From Crossiella equi (GTDB lineage: Bacteria > Actinomycetota > Actinomycetes > Mycobacteriales > Pseudonocardiaceae), in the NCBI RefSeq assembly GCF_017876755.1, contig NZ_JAGIOO010000001.1, positions 1,736,001 to 1,800,000 on the forward strand: a stretch of DNA of 64,000 nt, written 5' to 3'. Under the pieces are notes generated by a model, which had not been told where the DNA came from, ran no database searches, and saw only the letters and a list, made by a program, of their open reading frames with translations. This document shows positions 54,801 to 62,716 of this stretch, piece by piece (position 1 is the first letter of the stretch; the number at the start of each line of letters is the position of its first letter). Both the position numbers and the translations under genes were made by a program.

Positions 54801-57800
54801 GAACCCGGGGTCGCGGCCGAGCAGGTAGGCGCGCTGGACCTCGGTGAGCGGGAACGGCTCGAACCGGTGCGCGGGATCGGCCCGCAGCGCGCTCGCCGAG
54901 CCGGGCGCCGGGCCCAGGCGGACGGTGCTGGCGAACTCGGCGAGCACCGGGGTGGCGAACAGGCCGTCCAGGCCCGCGCCGTGCACCCCCTCGGCGGTGA
55001 GCCGGGCGATCAGGCGGGTGGCCTGGAGGCTGTCGCCGCCGAGCAGGAAGAAGTCGGACTCGCGGCCGACCTCCGGCACGCCCAGCACCTCGGCCCAGAC
55101 CGCGGCCAGCCGGGTCTCCAGCTCCCCCCTCGGCGGGGCCGGGGCCGGGGTGGCGACGGCGTCGGCGAGCAGGGCGGTGACGGCGGCGCGGTCGAGCTTG
55201 CCGTTGGCCGTCAGGGGGAGCTCCGGGACCTGCCGGAGCACGGCCGGGAGCATGTAGGCCGGGAGGCACTCGGCCAGCGCGGCGCGGAGGGCCGCGGTGT
55301 CCACTTCGGACTCGGCGGTGACCGCGGCCAGCAGGCGGTCCCGGTCCACGACCGCCACCGCGCGCCGCACCCCTGGGCAGCGCGCGAGGTGGTGCTCGAC
55401 CTCGCCGAGCTCCACGCGGTGGCCGCGCAGCTTCACCTGGTGGTCGGTGCGGCCCAGGAACTCCAGGGTGCCATCCGCCCAGTACCGGCCCAGGTCGCCG
55501 GTGCGGTACCACCGCTGGCCCCCGTGCTCGACGAAGCGTTCCCGGGTGCGCTCCGGGTCGCCGCGGTAGCCCAGCGCCACGCCGGTGCCGCCGATCCACA
55601 GCTCGCCCGGCACCCAGTCCGGGCGGTCCCGGCCCTGGTCGTCGGCCACCCGGTAGCGCTGGTTGCGCAGCGGGAAGCCGTACGGCACCGAGGTCCACTC
55701 CGCCGGGACCTCCTCGACCTCCAGCGCGTTGGACCAGATCGCGGCCTCGGTCGCCCCACCCAGCGCGACCAGGCGGCCGCCGGTGGCCGCGGTGAAGCGG
55801 GGGCCGAGGTCCAGGCCCACCCAGTCACCGGAGACCAGCGCGAGGCGCAGTGAGCCCAGCCGTCCGGGCGCGGCCGCCAGCACCTGGTCCAGCAGCGCGG
55901 GCACCGAGTTCCACAGCGTGATGCCGTGCCCGTGCACCAGCTCGGCCAGGGCGGCCGGGTCGCGGCGCTGGTGCTCGGCGCACAGCACCACCTCGCCGCC
56001 CGCGCCGAGCAGGCCGAACAGGTCGTAGACGGACAGGTCGAAGTCCAGCGCGCACACCGCGAGCACGCGGTCGCGGGAGGTGACGCCGAAGCGGTCGTTG
56101 ACCTCCTCGACGGTGTTCACCGCCGCCCGGTGCGTGATCTCCACCCCCTTGGGCTCGCCGGTGGAGCCCGAGGTGAAGATCACGTACGCGGAGTCCTCCG
56201 GCCGCCGGTCGACCGGTGTGCCAAGGGGTTCACCGGTCACGGCGGCCCCGAACGCGGCCGGGTCCAGGGTCACGCGGACCCCGGCGCGGCTGAGCACGCG
56301 CTCGCGGCGGCGGGGCGGCTGGTCCGGGCCGACCGGGACGTAGACCGCGCCCGCGGCCAGCACCCCGAGCACCGCGACCACCTGGTCCACGCCCTTGGGC
56401 AGGCTCACCGCGACCGCCTCGCCGGGGCGCACGTCCCGGTCCAGCAGCCAACGGGCCACGCGCAGCGCCCGGTCCGCGGCCTGCCCGTAGGTCAGCGCGT
56501 CACCGGCCCCGCGCAGCGCGGTCCGCTCCGGGGCGCGGTCGGCCCAGTCGAAGAAACCGGTGTGCAGCAGGTTCCCGGACTCCACGCGGTGGCCCGCGTT
56601 GACCGCGGCCCGCAGCACCTCCTGCCCGGCGGGCAGCGGCGGGACGGCCGGGGCGGTCCAGTCCGCGCCCTCGGCGGCCAGCCCGTCCACCAACCGGGTG
56701 TAGGCGGCGAAGAGGTCCTCGACCAGGCCGTCCGGGAACAGCGCGTCCACCGAGTCCCAGGCCAGCAGCAGCTCGCCGTCCTGCTCGTAGACCTGGTGGT
56801 CCAGCCACACCTGCGGGGTCTGGGACAGCATCCACGTCCACTCGCCCAGCTCGGCGCGGGCGGTGTCCGGGACGAGCCGCTCGCCCAGGTTGCAGGCGAA
56901 GACCACCGGTGCGGCACGGCCGGTGCGGGCCAGCTCGCGCAGCACCTCGACCCCACTGAAGCCGGTGTGCGCCAGGTGTTCGCGCAGGCTCGCCTGGACC
57001 ACGCGGGCCCGCTGCGCGAAGGGCACCGCACCGGCGGTGTCCACCGGCAGCAGGACCAGGCTGGTGAAATCGGCGACCAGGTGCGGCACGTCCTCGTGCA
57101 GCGGCTGGCGGTCGAACAGCGGCAGGTTGAGCAGGAACTCCGGCCGGGCGCTCCACCGGCCGAGCGCTTCGGCGTAGGCGGTGGCCAGGGCCATCGCGGC
57201 GGTCAGCCCGTGCCCGCGCGCGGCGGCCTGGAAGCGGCGCCAGTCCACTGCGGACAGCCGGTGCACGCGGCGGCGGAACCTGGTCCGGGTGGCGCGGTCG
57301 CGCGGCGCCAGGGGCAGCTCCGGGGCGCCCGGCAGGTCGGCGAGGCGGTCCAGCCAGTAGGCCCGGTCGGCCTCGCGGTCGGTCTCGCGCCCGCGGGCGG
57401 CCAGGTAGTCCGGGAAGGTCGTGGTGAGTGCGGGCAGGGCGTCCCCGCGCCCGGCGTAGAGCAGCGCGAGGTCGTGCAGCAGCACGCGGATGCTCTGCAC
57501 GTCCGCGACGAGCAGGTCGATGTTGAGGTGCAGCACGGAGCTCGCGTCCGGCAGCAGGGTGAGCTGGACGTCGACCACCTCGCCGCGGCCGACGTCCAGG
57601 CGGCGGTGGCCGAGCAGGTCGCGCGTCGCGGCCAGCCGCAGCCCGGCCACCGGTCCGGCCAGCTCGCGCAGGTCGTGCACGGTGAGCCCGGGCCAGGGGC
57701 TGGTGTCCTGGACCTGCTGCGTGCCGTCGGCGTGGAAGCGGGCGCGCAACATGGGATGTCTGGCCAGCAGCGCGTGCACGGCCGCCTCCAGGCGTTCCGG

Positions 57801-58199
57801 GTCACGGGCCGGGCCGGTCAGCTCCAGGTAGGCGTGGCAGCCGACCCCGCCGAGCTCCTGGTCGTCGCGGCGCCCGATCCAGTACGCGTGCTGCACCGGC
57901 GTTAGACCGAACGGTCGAGTCAGATCGACCGGAGGGACCAACTCCGAGGTCTCAATTTCCTGAGCCAAGGCGATCGATCGCCACCACTCTTCGAGAGTGG
58001 GACGTTCCGCCAAACGGGTGACGGAGACCTTGACCCCGGCACGACGCCACTGGCCAACGAGCTTCATGACCCGGATCGAGTCGAGCCCGGCCTCAAGCAG
58101 ATCGTCCTGCTCACCAAGGCTTTCCGGCGCCACACCCAGCATCGAGGCCACTCCCGCCCGAACGGCCTCCCGCGTGACCCGACCACCCACGTCAGGCAC
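51843..58199 (-). CDS. NRPS: ArCP-Cy-A-PCP-Cy-A-PCP, two cysteine modules
   Basis: 2118 aa. An N-terminal aryl-carrier-like domain has phosphopantetheine Ser41 (LLEAGLDSIRVMKL) and no adenylation domain before it. Cy1 has DLLVADVQS near 228. A1 (TSGSTGEPKGV near 678) reads D-L-Y-N-L-S-L-I-W, the Cys code. The PCP Ser is 1057 (LLGGDSLQATRL). Cy2 has DNLALDGLS near 1240. A2 (TSGSTGEPKGV near 1690) reads D-L-F-N-L-S-L-I-W, also best read as Cys. The second PCP Ser is 2074 (ALGGDSVLAMKL). There is no epimerase or condensation domain. GTG start at 58199; an iron-box-like site lies 35 bp upstream. It should build aryl-thiazoline-thiazoline for hand-over to the second NRPS. Confidence 0.92.
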   Translation of the reverse strand: MPDVGGRVTREAVRAGVASMLGVAPESLGEQDDLLEAGLDSIRVMKLVGQWRRAGVKVSVTRLAERPTLEEWWRSIALAQEIETSELVPPVDLTRPFGLTPVQHAYWIGRRDDQELGGVGCHAYLELTGPARDPERLEAAVHALLARHPMLRARFHADGTQQVQDTSPWPGLTVHDLRELAGPVAGLRLAATRDLLGHRRLDVGRGEVVDVQLTLLPDASSVLHLNIDLLVADVQSIRVLLHDLALLYAGRGDALPALTTTFPDYLAARGRETDREADRAYWLDRLADLPGAPELPLAPRDRATRTRFRRRVHRLSAVDWRRFQAAARGHGLTAAMALATAYAEALGRWSARPEFLLNLPLFDRQPLHEDVPHLVADFTSLVLLPVDTAGAVPFAQRARVVQASLREHLAHTGFSGVEVLRELARTGRAAPVVFACNLGERLVPDTARAELGEWTWMLSQTPQVWLDHQVYEQDGELLLAWDSVDALFPDGLVEDLFAAYTRLVDGLAAEGADWTAPAVPPLPAGQEVLRAAVNAGHRVESGNLLHTGFFDWADRAPERTALRGAGDALTYGQAADRALRVARWLLDRDVRPGEAVAVSLPKGVDQVVAVLGVLAAGAVYVPVGPDQPPRRRERVLSRAGVRVTLDPAAFGAAVTGEPLGTPVDRRPEDSAYVIFTSGSTGEPKGVEITHRAAVNTVEEVNDRFGVTSRDRVLAVCALDFDLSVYDLFGLLGAGGEVVLCAEHQRRDPAALAELVHGHGITLWNSVPALLDQVLAAAPGRLGSLRLALVSGDWVGLDLGPRFTAATGGRLVALGGATEAAIWSNALEVEEVPAEWTSVPYGFPLRNQRYRVADDQGRDRPDWVPGELWIGGTGVALGYRGDPERTRERFVEHGGQRWYRTGDLGRYWADGTLEFLGRTDHQVKLRGHRVELGEVEHHLARCPGVRRAVAVVDRDRLLAAVTAESEVDTAALRAALAECLPAYMLPAVLRQVPELPLTANGKLDRAAVTALLADAVATPAPAPPRGELETRLAAVWAEVLGVPEVGRESDFFLLGGDSLQATRLIARLTAEGVHGAGLDGLFATPVLAEFASTVRLGPAPGSASALRADPAHRFEPFPLTEVQRAYLLGRDPGFVLGGVAAHSYFEFEGVHVDLPRLEAAWRRLVEHHDMLRVVLDPDGGQRVLARVPELTIEVTEAGERPEADLAALRERLSHRVADLTAWPLFAVAAVRYGDRLRLAVSLDNLALDGLSCFRLIAESFRLYTDPAAPLSTTDIGFRDYVLALPPARESSVDYWRARLDTLPPAPALPLRVDPAEVGRPRFTRRTHRVPAATWDRVKEHARTHRATPSAVLLACYAEVLAAWSEHPALTVTLTLFDHRDPHPGLPEMLGDFTSLALFAHESRPERPWSATLRRVQRRLAQDLEHRDVSAEWVRRELTQRLGSPAAAAMPVIFTSALGLTPPAGHEAAGFEEVWGLSQTPQAWLDHQVYESGGDLVLNWDAVEELFPEGLLDALATAGLDLVHHLAREAAHWERPLPDPLPAAQRAVRDRVNATAAPVGNHLLHEGFLAQDPARTALLWDGGALTYGQLSERAARIAGHLQARGVRAGDAVAVTLPKGPDQVAAVLGVLLAGGVYVPVGVDQPKSRQDSMFTTAGVRHILDEQSTVEAQRAERITTPVVVGPDDLAYVIFTSGSTGEPKGVELTHRAAHNTVTDITARFGLTAGDRGLAVSSVDFDLSVFDLFGILGTGGALVLPTEDERRDPRRWRELLRAHRVTVWNTVPALLDLLLTAAGPPPASLRLALLSGDWVGLDLPARLHTAAPDCRLVALGGATEAAIWSNALEVHEVPAHWTSVPYGFPLRNQSYRVADDHGRDRPDWVPGELWIGGTGLARGYRGDPGTTDAKFTTRHGQRWYRTGDRGRYWPDGTLEFLGRTDHQVKIRGHRLELGEVETALHAHPLVRQAVVLAVGDRGHRRLHAFCTGEIPDRAGLVAFLGERLPAYAIPPAIDVLPELPLTGNGKVDRAALAHLAEQARTQDGEAPEGELEIRLAALWARLLGLPRLGRHENFFALGGDSVLAMKLITLLDRELGLDLTLRQLVATPTVAELAGAAPTCEEGAL

Positions 58200-58233
58200 C
58201 CCATCCCTTCGTCGTCACCCAAGCGGGCGAGAG

Positions 58234-58252
58234 TTAGGGCAGCCTAATCAAG
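58234..58252 (-). promoter_or_regulatory. DtxR/IdeR/DmdR-type iron box upstream of the NRPS operon
   Basis: On the minus strand the 19 bp CTTGATTAGGCTGCCCTAA match the consensus TTAGGTTAGGCTAACCTAA at 14 of 19 positions. They lie 35 bp before the GTG of the first NRPS gene. DtxR-family regulators repress siderophore genes when iron is present. The match is partial; a Zur site was not recognised. Confidence 0.6.
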
Positions 58253-58998
58253 TCGGCCGTTCCGCGCGCACACCACATCCACGTCCCACGTGACGCTCCC
58301 GGCCGCCCAGCCGTTCGCGTCGTCGTGAACCGGCGCCCATTCCGGTTCACGCTGCCCGTTCGTACTGTGCCGGATGCCCGGACGTTCTGGACAGGGATCC
58401 CGCATAGACACCTTTAACACCATCAGAGGGCCCCGCACCGCCTTCTTGGCCAAAGTGGAACGTCCGGTTGGCCAAACCCGAACACCCGGTCGGGCCAGGT
58501 CCACCAGGTCAGGCCGAGGCGGTCACCGGAGAGAATTCACAGCGGGGCAACGATTCGGCGGGACGGCTTGACTGCCGCCGGGGGATGAGATCCAGGCGCG
58601 CGGCCCGGTCCTCCGGCGAGGGGTCCGTTCGGGCCCGGGTCCCGACCACCGTGGGCGCGGCGGCCGGGACTCCCGGGCACCGCGGGGAACGCGGCCCGAA
58701 CGGATGGCCGCCGTGGGCGGTGGCGGCCGAAGCTGTGCCGGGTGGTGTCAGGGATCCGCCCGACGATCCCACCCCGCGTGGTGCGCGCCCCACCGTCCTG
58801 GCATCCGCGACGTCCTCCGGTACACGACATCCCGCCCCGGAGTACCTCGACGTCCGGGGCGGGATGGTGGACCGCGGTGGCGGGCTGACCAGCGGGGATC
58901 GACAGCGCGAATCTCGCGGGCCGTCAGTTCCGATCTTTCGAACCCGCCTCACCCCAGGGAAAGGCGGATTCTCACGTCCATTTCGGACATTGGTCCGC
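58253..58998. other. Long intergenic region between the NRPS operon and the DUF6131-like gene
   Basis: Open frames here have arginine/proline/serine-rich translations and no family motif, so I see no gene. Two copies of TTGGCCAAA (58446-58454 and 58468-58476) are spaced exactly 22 bp, two helical turns, and could bind a dimeric regulator. Apart from those and the iron box, nothing is recognised. Confidence 0.5.
58446..58476. promoter_or_regulatory. Paired TTGGCCAAA sites, 22 bp apart
   Basis: Each copy contains the 8-bp palindrome TTGGCCAA; the second is embedded in GGTTGGCCAAACC. The in-phase spacing suggests two dimers on one face of the helix. They lie about 250 bp upstream of the NRPS operon. 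Regulator unknown. Confidence 0.4.
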
Positions 58999-59009
58999 TC
59001 CACTGTGGA
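58999..59009. repeat. TCCACTGTGGA palindrome, intergenic copy
   Basis: Intergenic copy of the recurrent palindrome described under findings, about 20 bp from the 3' end of the DUF6131-like gene. Confidence 0.6.
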
Positions 59010-59029
59010 CCAGGTCCGGGGATGCCGGA

Positions 59030-59185
59030 CTAATACCAGTGCGCCCGGCCGCCGACCTGGCGGCCCACGCCGCCCAGAATGGCCAGTACCGCTCCCACGA
59101 CCACCAAGACCAACCCGATCGTCCAAAGAATGGAGATGTTGGTCAGGAAGCCGATGAGGAGCAGGATCGCGCCGAGGATGATCAC
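59030..59185 (-). CDS. DUF6131-like 51-aa membrane peptide
   Basis: A very short hydrophobic protein starting VIILGAILLLIGFLTNISILWTIGLVLVVVGAVLAILGGVGR and ending GGRAHWY. It has two transmembrane helices in a hairpin and a basic tail. This is the form of the actinobacterial DUF6131 family. The GTG at 59185 lies just after GGGAGG, which decides the start over a longer reading from 59266. Function unknown; such peptides are often stress-induced. Confidence 0.82.
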   Translation of the reverse strand: MIILGAILLLIGFLTNISILWTIGLVLVVVGAVLAILGGVGRQVGGRAHWY

Positions 59186-59288
59186 GGTACCTCCCTGGTC
59201 TCGCGCCGACGACGTTCCGACGATGCGAAAGGGATTTCCCTTGGGAGACGAGTCAAACTCGGCCACCGGCGTCCGGTTGGAGCAATTC

Positions 59289-61223
59289 TCAGGGCATCCG
59301 GCGCACGTTCTGGAACGTTGTCTCCCCGTTGAAGGTGTTCAGGGCGAACCGGCCGCTGGCATAGGTCCGGTCATCGGCCCGCAGCTGGGGCTGTGCCGCC
59401 CCGTCCACGTGCACCGCGATCGACGGGCCGCGCGCCACCACGCGCAGCCGGTGCCAGCCGTCGGTGACCCGCAGCGGGACGGTGGCCAGGTCCCGGCCCT
59501 GGCGCCACAGCTTGAGCACCTGGGCCCGGCGGTCCAGGGTCGCGGTGTAGCCCTCGCCCGCCGCGCCCGCGCGGAAGGTCAGTCCGCCCGCGGTGCCCGA
59601 GACCCGGACGTCGGCCGAGTAGTCGAAGTCGGCCGCGGCGTGGTCGCTGAGGTAGAACGCGTCGCCCGGCGCCGAGCCGCGCTTGCCCGCAGCCTCGTCG
59701 GTCCACAGCCCGCTGGCCGCCCGCCACTGGCCCGGCAGGTCGTGGTGCAGCGTCGGTTCGCCCAGACCCCAGGACGGTGCCAGCTCGTGCAGGTCCAGGG
59801 CCCGCAGCCGCACGGTGCCGCCCTCGGCGAACAGGGACAGGCCCCGGCTGTCCGGGCGCTGGTCGAAGAGCACGTCCTCGGTGCGGGAGTACCGGCCGCC
59901 GTCGGCGAACAGCTCCAGCTGCGCCCGGTCCACCAGCAGCCGCACCCTCAGCACGCCGTCGGGCGCGCCGACCGGGTCGCCCTGCAGGGTCCTCGCCGCC
60001 ACGTCGTAGACCACCTCACGGCCCGCGGTGCCGTCCGGGCGGAGGTCCAGGCGGAAGCCGAAGCGCCGTGCCGTGCTGGCACGGAGGTCCACCTCCGCGG
60101 TCAGCTCGTAGGTCTCCACCGACTGGCCCGCCAGCAGCCGGGAGGCCGACTCCGGGTCCAGGCGCCGGTCCCGCACGGAGGTGGTGCGGTAGCGCAGCTT
60201 CGCCAGCTCCGCCACCGGTTCCCGGGTCAGCCGCGGCCCCTCGGGAGTGCCGCGCAGGCCCAGCACGGCCGGGAAGCTCGCGCTGCCCGTCCAGCCCGCG
60301 CCCCGGTTGCCACCCATCCACACCATCTGCACCACACGCCCGTCCGGCATGTTGTTGAAGACCTGCCCGGCGTAGAAGGACCCGCCCGCGTGGTTGCCGC
60401 CGTGGTCCATGCGCACCGGGCGCGGGTCGTCGGCCTGGAAGCGCCGCCCGTCGAAGGAGCCGGTCACGTACTCGCCGCTGGCATCGGTGAGCACCCACCT
60501 CGTCCGCGCCGGGTCGCCGTCCACGGGCAGGGCGAAGAAGTCCGGGCACTCGAACAGCCAGTCCGCTCCGAACCGCTGGGTGAAGCTCCAGTCCAGCAGG
60601 TTCGGCGAGGTGTAGAGGTTGACGCCGTTGCCGCCCTCGTCCGACCAGACCAGCATCACCCACCGCCGCGTGGGCTCGTGCCAGAGCACCTTCGGGTCGC
60701 GCGAGGTGCCGGGCATGGTCACGACCTTGCGGCCGCCGTCGTGGGACTGGAAGGTCCGGGCGCCGTCGGTGCTGTGGAAGACGGTCACGCCGTTCGTACC
60801 GGAGAACACGACGATCGGGTCGTCGTCGCCGCGCTTGAGCCCGGAGGTGTTGCGCGTGTCCACCACGCCCGCGCCCGACCACAGGTCGCCGGGGTGGACC
60901 CCGGGTTCCAGCGCGATCGGCTTCTGCGTCCAGTGCACCAGGTCGGTGCTCGTGGCGTGGCCCCAGTGCATGGTGTCCCAGGCCAGGCCGTGCGGGTTGT
61001 GCTGGTAGAAGAAGTGGTAGACGCCGCGGTAGTGGATCAGGCCGTTCGGGTCGTTCATCCAGCCGCCCTGCGAGCTGAAGTGGAACTGGCCCCGGTACGG
61101 CTCGGTGTAGGACGTCGGCTGGTACGGGAACTCCGGGAGCTCGGCGGGCGCGGCCGGGGCGGCGGCCACGGCGGGGGCGGCCAGCAGCAGGGCCGCGACG
61201 AGCGAGGCGAGGCGGAGGCGCAT
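59289..61223 (-). CDS. Secreted GH32 glycoside hydrolase (levanase/fructanase type)
   Basis: 644 aa. Signal peptide MRLRLASLVAALLLAAPAVAAAP, then the GH32 five-blade propeller. The nucleophile Asp58 is in GGWMNDPNGL, the stabiliser in GTSRDPKVLWHE, and the acid/base Glu in LFECPDFF. The usual beta-sandwich follows (about 370-500). An extra C-terminal domain of about 150 residues (DFDYSADVRVSGTAGGLTFRAG...DGWHRLRVVARGPSIAVHVDG) resembles a concanavalin-like/3-keto-disaccharide-hydrolase fold, probably carbohydrate-binding. ATG at 61223. It hydrolyses fructans or sucrose outside the cell. Confidence 0.93.
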   Translation of the reverse strand: MRLRLASLVAALLLAAPAVAAAPAAPAELPEFPYQPTSYTEPYRGQFHFSSQGGWMNDPNGLIHYRGVYHFFYQHNPHGLAWDTMHWGHATSTDLVHWTQKPIALEPGVHPGDLWSGAGVVDTRNTSGLKRGDDDPIVVFSGTNGVTVFHSTDGARTFQSHDGGRKVVTMPGTSRDPKVLWHEPTRRWVMLVWSDEGGNGVNLYTSPNLLDWSFTQRFGADWLFECPDFFALPVDGDPARTRWVLTDASGEYVTGSFDGRRFQADDPRPVRMDHGGNHAGGSFYAGQVFNNMPDGRVVQMVWMGGNRGAGWTGSASFPAVLGLRGTPEGPRLTREPVAELAKLRYRTTSVRDRRLDPESASRLLAGQSVETYELTAEVDLRASTARRFGFRLDLRPDGTAGREVVYDVAARTLQGDPVGAPDGVLRVRLLVDRAQLELFADGGRYSRTEDVLFDQRPDSRGLSLFAEGGTVRLRALDLHELAPSWGLGEPTLHHDLPGQWRAASGLWTDEAAGKRGSAPGDAFYLSDHAAADFDYSADVRVSGTAGGLTFRAGAAGEGYTATLDRRAQVLKLWRQGRDLATVPLRVTDGWHRLRVVARGPSIAVHVDGAAQPQLRADDRTYASGRFALNTFNGETTFQNVRRMP

Positions 61224-61447
61224 GGTCTGTCGGTACGCGGCAGACCCGGCCCGCCACAAGGGGATGGCCACAACCGGCCGGTTCGGCCGAACGGAGCAGC
61301 CGGTGGCGCACCGGCAGAACGCTCCGTCCGCCAAGTCACTGATTGTGCGCGTATAGGCACGGTGGTAGTCCATTCGGCGCCTTGCACCGGCCGCCGGGCT
61401 GGCATGGAATTCAGGTCCTGGGGCAAGCGCAGGGGAGAGCGGCGGCG

Positions 61448-62716
61448 GTGCATCCGCAGACTGAAGCGACAGAGCAGCCCGAAGTGAAGTCCGGCGACGG
61501 CCAGCGGCGCAAACCGCTGTTCAAGTGGCTGGACCCCCGGTTCATGCTGGCGGAAAAAGGACAGCAGCGCACGCGCTGGTTCATCACGGTCATCCTGTTC
61601 TGCCAGCGCGTGTCCTACCTGCTCCCGGCGAGCGCGCACCTGCTCAGCAGCGACCTGACCCGGCACGCCAGCCCGGCGCTGAACTCCGCGCTGCTGGGCC
61701 TGGCCTGGCTGTGGACCGGTTACCTGGCCTTCCAGGTGCGGCGGCGCGGCTGGTTCAGCGAGCGCCAGGTCGTCATCGACGTGGTGTTCGCGTGCGTGCT
61801 GATCGCGGTGGTCACCGCGAACGTGCAGGAGGGCTTCCAGTTCACCACGGTCAACTGGGCCCCGAAGTACGCCCTGGGCACGGCCGCGCTGATCGGCGCG
61901 GTGCTGCCGATCCGGGTGGCCGCCCTGGTGTCGGTGGCGCCGCTGGCGGTGTACGTGCTGGAGCTGGGCAGGCACACCACCGAGGAGCAGCCGCTGCTGC
62001 CCGCGGTGGTCGGGCACGTCAACTCGGCGATCTTCTTCTTCCTCATCCTGTACTTCATGACCAAGTACCTGACCGCCCAGGCCGAGTACCTGGACGAGCA
62101 GACCGAGGCCAGGCTGCGCGCGGAGACCCGGGAGGCCGCCGAACGCGCCCGCTACGAGACCCGCACCCGGCACTACCGGGCCCTGCACGACAACGCGCTG
62201 GCCACGCTCACCGCGATCGCCATGGGCGGCCTGGACCACCGCAGCGAGCAGGTCCGGGCCCGCTGCGCCAAGGACGCGGAGTACGTGCGGCGGCTCATCG
62301 TCGCCGACACCACCAACGCCTTCACCGGCCTGGGCGACCGGCTGGCCGAGGTGGTCACCGACGCCGAGGCGCTGGGCCTGCGGGTGCGCTACGTGCCCGA
62401 CACCGTGCCCGGCCACCTGCCGCACCACGTGGTGGAGGCGGTCGCCGACGCCAGCCGGGAGGCGCTGAACAACGTGGCCAAGCACGCGGGTGTGCAGCAG
62501 GCCTGGCTGACCGTGTCCTGGGTGGAGGACACCCTGGGCGTGCGCGTGGTCGACCGCGGCAAGGGCTTCGACCCGGTGACCACCCCGCGCGGGCAGGGCC
62601 TGACGTCCTCGATCAGCGGCCGGATGCGGGAGATCGGCGGCAGCGTGGAGATCGACTCGGTGGCCGGGGAGGGCACCTGCGTCGAGCTGCTCTGGTCCCC
62701 CAACGGCGAGGTCTAG
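61448..62716 (+). CDS. Sensor histidine kinase, NarL/DesK type (HisKA_3)
   Basis: 422 aa. Five or six membrane helices (about residues 35-200: FITVILFCQRVSYLLP, LNSALLGLAWLWTGYL, VVIDVVFACVLIAVV, ALGTAALIGAVLPI, AALVSVAPLAVYVL, SAIFFFLILYFMTKYL) are followed by a coiled linker. The phospho-acceptor His247 is in YRALHDNALATL. A HATPase domain has EALNNVAKHAG (N box) and VVDRGKGFDP, GQGLTSSISGRM. GTG at 61448 follows GGGGAGAG. It converges on the response-regulator gene and shares the bases of its stop codon. Confidence 0.9.
   Translation: MHPQTEATEQPEVKSGDGQRRKPLFKWLDPRFMLAEKGQQRTRWFITVILFCQRVSYLLPASAHLLSSDLTRHASPALNSALLGLAWLWTGYLAFQVRRRGWFSERQVVIDVVFACVLIAVVTANVQEGFQFTTVNWAPKYALGTAALIGAVLPIRVAALVSVAPLAVYVLELGRHTTEEQPLLPAVVGHVNSAIFFFLILYFMTKYLTAQAEYLDEQTEARLRAETREAAERARYETRTRHYRALHDNALATLTAIAMGGLDHRSEQVRARCAKDAEYVRRLIVADTTNAFTGLGDRLAEVVTDAEALGLRVRYVPDTVPGHLPHHVVEAVADASREALNNVAKHAGVQQAWLTVSWVEDTLGVRVVDRGKGFDPVTTPRGQGLTSSISGRMREIGGSVEIDSVAGEGTCVELLWSPNGEV

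Noticed and set aside
58509-59126. Open frames of 200-230 codons on both strands in the gene-free region
   Set aside because: Composition is Arg/Pro/Ser/Gly-rich on both strands, with no ribosome-binding site, motif or codon signature of a real gene.
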